DNA of 11,517 bases from Spirochaetes bacterium RIFOXYC1_FULL_54_7 (GTDB lineage: Bacteria; Spirochaetota; Spirochaetia; Treponematales; UBA12059), in NCBI GenBank assembly GCA_001830645.1, contig MIBM01000093.1, positions 1 through 11,517 on the forward strand. Direction: 5' to 3'. A program made the position numbers and the translations under genes. Below the pieces are notes generated by a model. That model did no database searches, was not told where the DNA came from, and was given only the letters and a program-made list of their open reading frames with translations. Shown here piece after piece: positions 8,137 through 11,517 of this stretch (position 1 is the stretch's first letter; every line of letters begins with the position of its first letter).

Positions 8137-8925
8137 ATGGACAAAAGTAGTTCACGCAGGAGGGTAGCAGTGCTTTGTGCAGCAGTCTTGATGGCCGCAG
8201 CCGTACCTGCGATGGCCCAGGCCAAGAAGCCTGTCCAGACGAATGCCAGATTCACCTCAGCAGACGGTACCGTACTCAATGCTTATATCGCAAAACCGTC
8301 CAGGCCGGGCAAGCATCCAGGCATAATCATGGTCCATGAATGGTGGGGTCTGAGTGCAGACATCACGGCTATGGCAGACAGGTTGGCTAGGGAGGGCTTT
8401 GTGGTGCTGGCGGTAGATGCCTACCGTGGCAAGCTGGCCCAGACAGCGCAAGAAGCTGGAGCCCTGAGAAACGGCACGCCTCCGGCCCAGCTGGCAGCCG
8501 ATCTGGATGCAGCGTATGTATGGCTTTCCAGACAACCCGAGGTGGATGGAATGCGCATGGGCGCTACTGGTTTCTGCTTCGGCGGAGCCCAGGCCATGCT
8601 TCTGGGAACCCGCCAGGCAGGATTGTCTGCAGTGGCAACCCTGTACGGCTCGGGCCTGATCCAGAAGGAAGAAGACCTGGGGCTGCTGGGCCGTTATGGC
8701 GCTGTTCTGGGCATTTTCGGCGACAAGGACAACAGCATTCCCGCCGCCCAGCGCCAGGGTTTCAAGGATGCATTGTCAGCCCGCAATGCCAGGTATGCCG
8801 AGAGCGTCTACACCGGTGTGGGTCATGCCTTTGTGAAGGACGAGGACGTGGATAAGCCTGGTCCCGCCCGCCAGGCCTGGAAGCAGGTGGTGGTCTTCTT
8901 CAGGGACGAGCTGAAGGTGGATTGA
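8137..8925 (+). CDS. Secreted dienelactone hydrolase-family alpha/beta hydrolase
   Basis: A 262-residue alpha/beta hydrolase related to carboxymethylenebutenolidase. The ATG at 8137 is chosen because GGAGG (8126-8130) lies 6 bases upstream and a clean signal peptide follows: SSRRR, a hydrophobic run (10-23) and an AMA cleavage site near residue 27. An in-frame ATG at 8050 would only add a lysine-rich tail from a repeat. Family residues are all present: HEWWGL (E68), nucleophile in GFCFGG (C147), aspartate in GDKDNSIP (D198) and histidine in GVGHAF (H230). Classic DLH opens dienelactone in chlorocatechol degradation, but it is cytoplasmic; exported relatives have unknown ester or lactone substrates. 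It stands alone and converges on the cyclohydrolase gene with a shared hairpin between them. Functional triad probable; substrate unknown. Confidence 0.9.
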   Translation: MDKSSSRRRVAVLCAAVLMAAAVPAMAQAKKPVQTNARFTSADGTVLNAYIAKPSRPGKHPGIIMVHEWWGLSADITAMADRLAREGFVVLAVDAYRGKLAQTAQEAGALRNGTPPAQLAADLDAAYVWLSRQPEVDGMRMGATGFCFGGAQAMLLGTRQAGLSAVATLYGSGLIQKEEDLGLLGRYGAVLGIFGDKDNSIPAAQRQGFKDALSARNARYAESVYTGVGHAFVKDEDVDKPGPARQAWKQVVVFFRDELKVD

Positions 8926-8926
8926 G

Positions 8927-8973
8927 GAAAGTCCGCTGGGTCATCCTAGTAAAGATGGCCCATGCGGACTTTC
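8927..8973. terminator. Bidirectional terminator hairpin overlapping the ribA 3' end
   Basis: Arms GAAAGTCCGC (8927-8936) and GCGGACTTTC (8964-8973) are perfect 10-bp complements. Inside, TGGGTCATC (8937-8945) pairs with GATGGCCCA (8954-8962) with one T-G wobble; T8963 is bulged and 8 bases form the loop. On the plus strand TTTGTT follows. On the minus strand the stem itself ends in CTTTC. It closes the hydrolase transcript (stop at 8925) and probably the ribA transcript. Confidence 0.8.
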
Positions 8974-9518
8974 TTTGTTATCAGGTAACGGGAATTGTGG
9001 ACGTTCGGCTCGATGACTATGGGTATGCGCCTGCTGATTAGTATGCCTGCGTCGGAGAGTGCGGTCATTTTGGCAGGGTTGTTGGTCATCAGGGCTATCG
9101 ACCCTATGCCGAGCAGGTGAAGCATGGCAGCTGCAGCCTGGTATTCCCGTGCCTCTGCCGGCAAGCCCAGGTCTTCATTGGCTTCCACAGTGTCCCTGCC
9201 CTGATCTTGTAGATTGTAGGCCTGTATCTTGTTGAGCAGGCCTATGCCCCGGACTTCCTGGCGCATGTACAGTACAGCCCCGGCATCCCGGGAGCCGATG
9301 TATGACAAGGCTGCCTCCAACTGGTCGCGGCAGTCACACCGGAGGCTGCCAAAGATATCGCCGGTATGGCATTCGCTGTGTACGCGTACGGGTATGTCAT
9401 GCAGCCCATCCACACAACCACGCACAATGGCCGTGTGTTCCAGGCCGCCCCGGCTGTCGTGGAAGCCATAAATGGAAAAATCCCCGAAACGGGTAGGCAG
9501 TTTTGCCCGGGAGATCAT
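8946..9518 (-). CDS. ribA: GTP cyclohydrolase II, stand-alone
   Basis: Opens the imidazole ring of GTP, releasing formate and pyrophosphate and giving 2,5-diamino-6-ribosylamino-pyrimidinone 5'-phosphate, the first riboflavin intermediate. The 190-residue length is full for a monofunctional enzyme; there is no DHBP synthase (RibB) domain. RVHSECHTGD...SLRCDC carries the three zinc cysteines (C50, C61, C63). QEVRGIGLLNKI (87-98), DTVEANEDLG (109-118), TNNPAK (145-150) and the C-terminal KMGHL-like VRMGHLY match the family. V89 replaces the usual glycine of QEGRGIG. The ATG at 9518 starts the conserved RAKLPTRFGDF but lacks a Shine-Dalgarno site; its first bases overlap the stop of a small upstream ORF, so translational coupling is likely. 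It is divergent from the reductase-dehydrogenase fusion, and with it probably forms a pathway beyond ordinary riboflavin synthesis. Confidence 0.93.
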   Translation of the reverse strand: MISRAKLPTRFGDFSIYGFHDSRGGLEHTAIVRGCVDGLHDIPVRVHSECHTGDIFGSLRCDCRDQLEAALSYIGSRDAGAVLYMRQEVRGIGLLNKIQAYNLQDQGRDTVEANEDLGLPAEAREYQAAAAMLHLLGIGSIALMTNNPAKMTALSDAGILISRRIPIVIEPNVHNSRYLITKKVRMGHLY

Positions 9519-9634
9519 GGAGATGCGCCAGCTGCAGCCGTCTTCGGACTTATAGTCCCGGTAATATGTTCAGGATCATCAGGGAAACGGGAAGCCTTCA
9601 TCATGGCCACCGTAGCTTGTACTGCTGAATCCAC
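9515..9634 (-). CDS. Small ORF coupled to ribA (39 residues)
   Basis: A GTG at 9634 has AAAAAGGA upstream (AAGGA core at 9642-9646, 7 bases away) and opens a 39-codon frame whose TGA (9515-9517) overlaps the ribA ATG (9516-9518) as ATGA. The predicted peptide contains MMKASRFPDDPEHI and ends TISPKTAAAGASP. I recognise no family. It is the only good ribosome site ahead of ribA, which itself has none. Either it is a leader peptide whose translation delivers ribosomes to ribA, or it is a former N-terminal extension of RibA put out of frame; the ribA frame is open back to a TGA at 9570-9572. Real translation is plausible, function unknown. Confidence 0.4.
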   Translation of the reverse strand: MDSAVQATVAMMKASRFPDDPEHITGTISPKTAAAGASP

Positions 9635-9706
9635 TGTTGCTTCCTTTTTAGACGACCCTTGCCCATGCTACTGGTCCACGACTCGAAAACACGTATATAA
9701 AAATAA

Positions 9707-9721
9707 AGTATTGAGAATACT
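9707..9721. promoter_or_regulatory. Perfect 6-3-6 palindrome, candidate operator
   Basis: AGTATT (9707-9712), GAG, AATACT (9716-9721) are exact inverted arms in the spacer between the two divergent genes. It overlaps the -10 and spacer of the ribA-side promoter and abuts the plus-strand candidate promoter, where a regulator could control both directions. No known regulator motif is recognised. Confidence 0.45.
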
Positions 9722-9749
9722 GGTCAAGGTCAAAGTGAAGATTTATCCT
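9721..9749 (+). promoter_or_regulatory. Weak candidate promoter of the reductase-dehydrogenase fusion gene
   Basis: TGGTCA (9721-9726), 17 bp, TATCCT (9744-9749), four of six matches in each box. It would start transcription at about 9756, so the ATG at 9757 would be at or near the mRNA 5' end. The absence of any Shine-Dalgarno sequence before that ATG agrees with a leaderless message, but the match is weak. Confidence 0.25.
9722..9733. repeat. Tandem hexamer GGTCAA x 2
   Basis: GGTCAA at 9722-9727 and 9728-9733, directly next to the palindrome. Read on the minus strand it gives two consecutive TTGACC, each a possible -35 element; it may instead be a direct-repeat protein site. Confidence 0.5.
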
Positions 9750-9756
9750 ATTGATC

Positions 9757-11517
9757 ATGTCCAAACGTCCATTTGTGCTGGCAAGTTTTGCCCAGACCCT
9801 TGATGGTGCCCTGAGCACCGCCGATTCAAAGCCCTTTGCCATCTCCGGCCCTCTGTCAAAACTCCTGACCCACGCCCTGCGCGGCAGGCTGGCTGCCATA
9901 CTGGTGGGAATAGGAACGGTACTTGCCGATGATCCGGTGCTGAACTGCCGGGTCGCCGAACTTGCCGGAAACTTGAAGGGGTCTGGCAACCCATCCGGTG
10001 TCCCTTCATACCGGCAACCCCACCGGATAGTCCTGGACCCCCGGCTTGAACTGCCTGAGCAAGCCCGCATACTGGAAGGGCTTGACCTGGCACCGCTGAC
10101 AATCTTCTACAACCCAGGCTTGGTCAGCCAGGCCAATTCTGGCTCTGCCCGGGCAAGTGATGCTCAGACAGACAAAGTCAAACGGCTTGCGGCCAGAGGC
10201 GTTGAACTCAGATCAATGGCAGGACAGCAGGCAGACTGGAACGAGATTCTGGACTATTTACAAGAATCAGGCCTTGGCAGCCTGTTCATAGAAGGCGGGA
10301 AAAAGGTTCTGGCTTCGGTGCTGGAAGGTGGCTTTGCCGATGCCCTTATCGTGACCCTGGCTCCGCTAATCCAGGGTGGGTCGGCCAGCTGGTACCCCAG
10401 GGAAGCTCCCAGGGGTTTTACCCTTGCGTCGATCCTGTGTGCCGGGGATGACCTGGTTGCAGAGTATGCTCCCGCTAATCCCGCAATCCAGGGCAACCCT
10501 GGCAACCCGGACCAGCTGTCCGGCGGGCGCTTGGCCACCGAACCACCAAAAGCACCCTACCGCAGCCTGGCCTTGCTGGCTGCCGAACTCGGCATCCCTG
10601 GTCTGGAACCGCTTGCACCTATTGCCGGAGCCTCCCGGCTTTTTATTACCCGACAACCGGTACTTGCTGCCGGAATCGTCGAAAGCCCTGCTCTGTCCCC
10701 AGGTGTCCCGGGTGCCCAGTCTATGGATGCGGGACAACCGGAGGTTCGGCCAGGTACCCTGACCCCGGAATGCAGGCAGCTTGTGTTTACCGCGCCTGGC
10801 AAGGCAGGTCTGCGGAACCTGCGTCTGGAGCGGGCGCCGGATGAGTTGCTTGTGGAGTCCCGGCTGATGGGCATAAGCGCGGGGACAGAGCTGGCTGTTT
10901 TCCGCGGAGAATGCAGGGATTTCTCGGGAGAGAGCCTGCCCGGGCTACAGCCTGCAGGCTATCCCCTGGCTTATGGCTATATCAACGTCGGTCAGGCTCC
11001 GGACGGGAGCCGGGTGTTTGGTTTTGTCGCCCATCAGGACAGGTTCTGCTCCAGGGCAAGCGATTTGATCCAGCTTGGCAGTCTTTCCTGGGATGACGCG
11101 GTCTTCCTGCCGTCCATGGAGACGGCTCTAGGGATTGTACACGATGCCCATCCCCGGCTTGGGGACAGGTACTGCGTGGCCGGGCAGGGAATTGTGGGCT
11201 TGCTGGTGACCCGCATACTCGTCTCCATGGGTGTCGGGGTGCTGAGCCTGGAGACCAGCGAATTCCGGCGCCGGATAAGCCGGGAAGCCGGAGCTCTGTC
11301 CCTTGATCCTGTCGATCCTGGGCTGTCTGCCGACATAGCAAGGCTGACCAGCGGACATGGGTGGGACTGCGCCATCAACTGCAGTGGCAGCGAGGCTGCT
11401 TTGCAGCTCCTCATCGACCTTGCTCCACAGGATTCCACCATCGTGGAGTCATCCTGGTACGCAGACCGTAGGGTGTCCCTTGGTCTTGGCCAGGCCTTTC
11501 ACCGCAAGCGCCTACGC
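9757..11517 (+). CDS. RibD C-terminal reductase domain fused to an MDR dehydrogenase domain (partial)
   Basis: Open for 587 codons from the ATG at 9757 to the right edge; the C-terminus is cut. Residues 1-238 are a RibD_C (HTP reductase, DHFR-like) domain: SFAQTLDGALS (10-20), GIGTVLADDPVLNCR (51-65) and FIEGGKKVLASVLEGG (177-192) with LAPLIQGG (201-208). It reduces the ribosyl chain of a pyrimidine intermediate with NADPH. The RibD deaminase domain is absent. After a low-complexity linker (about 239-338) comes a medium-chain dehydrogenase/reductase domain: substrate fold with GISAGTELAVFRG (372-384), MET-A-L (454-458) and a cofactor loop GQGIVG (476-481). The usual catalytic zinc ligands (CGTD) are replaced by SAGTE, so zinc-free catalysis is inferred. 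GSEAA and SSWYAD (566-570) fit a subfamily of uncharacterised alcohol-dehydrogenase-like proteins. No Shine-Dalgarno precedes the start. Higher GC than the spacer. Pathway role is inferred from divergent ribA. Confidence 0.85.
   Translation, partial: MSKRPFVLASFAQTLDGALSTADSKPFAISGPLSKLLTHALRGRLAAILVGIGTVLADDPVLNCRVAELAGNLKGSGNPSGVPSYRQPHRIVLDPRLELPEQARILEGLDLAPLTIFYNPGLVSQANSGSARASDAQTDKVKRLAARGVELRSMAGQQADWNEILDYLQESGLGSLFIEGGKKVLASVLEGGFADALIVTLAPLIQGGSASWYPREAPRGFTLASILCAGDDLVAEYAPANPAIQGNPGNPDQLSGGRLATEPPKAPYRSLALLAAELGIPGLEPLAPIAGASRLFITRQPVLAAGIVESPALSPGVPGAQSMDAGQPEVRPGTLTPECRQLVFTAPGKAGLRNLRLERAPDELLVESRLMGISAGTELAVFRGECRDFSGESLPGLQPAGYPLAYGYINVGQAPDGSRVFGFVAHQDRFCSRASDLIQLGSLSWDDAVFLPSMETALGIVHDAHPRLGDRYCVAGQGIVGLLVTRILVSMGVGVLSLETSEFRRRISREAGALSLDPVDPGLSADIARLTSGHGWDCAINCSGSEAALQLLIDLAPQDSTIVESSWYADRRVSLGLGQAFHRKRLR

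Larger units (their letters stand above)
9694..9733 (-). promoter_or_regulatory. Candidate promoter for the small ORF and ribA
   Basis: On the minus strand TTGACC (9728-9733) is followed by 17 bp and TACTTT (9705-9710); the AT-rich TATATA at 9694-9699 lies just beyond. The -35 is good, the -10 weak. The leader to the GTG at 9634 would be about 65 nt. I see no FMN riboswitch elements in it. Confidence 0.35.

Noticed and set aside
9519..9756. FMN riboswitch in front of ribA or the fusion gene
   Set aside because: The conserved RFN-element segments were looked for by eye on both strands and not found.
9366..9803. 145-codon open frame on the plus strand across ribA and the spacer
   Set aside because: It overlaps the start of the recognised ribA on the other strand and also the fusion gene start in another frame; no motifs.
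10366..11441. Several 75-135 codon minus-strand frames inside the fusion gene
   Set aside because: They are antisense to a continuous frame with two recognisable domains; high GC explains the absence of stops.
1..11517. tRNA or rRNA genes, CRISPR arrays, insertion sequences
   Set aside because: No T-arm-like GGTTCGA context with a cloverleaf, no spaced direct repeats and no transposase motifs or paired terminal repeats were seen.

Overview
The window is bacterial and gene-dense, with compact genes, canonical sigma-70-like promoters and Shine-Dalgarno sites. The host cannot be fixed from sequence alone. The loose lipobox (LFSTC) on a very large surface lipoprotein, paired with an exported transglutaminase-like/TPR protein, makes a free-living spirochaete my best guess. 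This is a low-confidence inference.

Left part, minus strand (1-7060). trpB (tryptophan synthase beta, cut by the left edge) has its own near-consensus promoter. Upstream of it lies a two-gene cell-envelope operon read from a promoter at 7032-7060. Its first gene encodes an exported protein with a barrel-like N-terminal part, a transglutaminase-like core and TPRs (4720-6969). After a 2-base gap comes a 1263-residue probable lipoprotein (926-4717) made of four Ig-like repeats, two fibronectin III-like domains and about 13 LVIVD-type beta-propeller blades.

Middle (7061-8945). A decayed fragment that looks like the N-terminus of MnmG (GidA) or a related FAD protein lies at 7181-7439. It is followed by a SnoaL/NTF2-like protein on the minus strand and a secreted dienelactone hydrolase-family enzyme on the plus strand. 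The hydrolase converges on a GTP cyclohydrolase II gene. A long imperfect hairpin lies between them, and one of its arms is the last codons of the cyclohydrolase gene.

Right part (8946-11517). This is the most interesting region. A stand-alone GTP cyclohydrolase II (ribA-like, minus strand) is divergent from a plus-strand gene that stays open to the right edge (587 codons). That gene fuses a RibD C-terminal reductase domain, with no deaminase domain, to a medium-chain dehydrogenase/reductase (MDR) domain lacking the usual zinc-ligand motif. The 238-bp spacer holds a perfect 6-3-6 palindrome, a tandem GGTCAA hexamer and a 39-codon small ORF with a strong RBS whose stop overlaps the ribA start (ATGA). 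GTP cyclohydrolase II opens the GTP imidazole ring and the RibD_C domain could reduce the ribosyl side chain. The pair, plus an extra dehydrogenase, suggests a pathway branching from early riboflavin chemistry rather than ordinary riboflavin synthesis. This is the best candidate here for an undescribed system.
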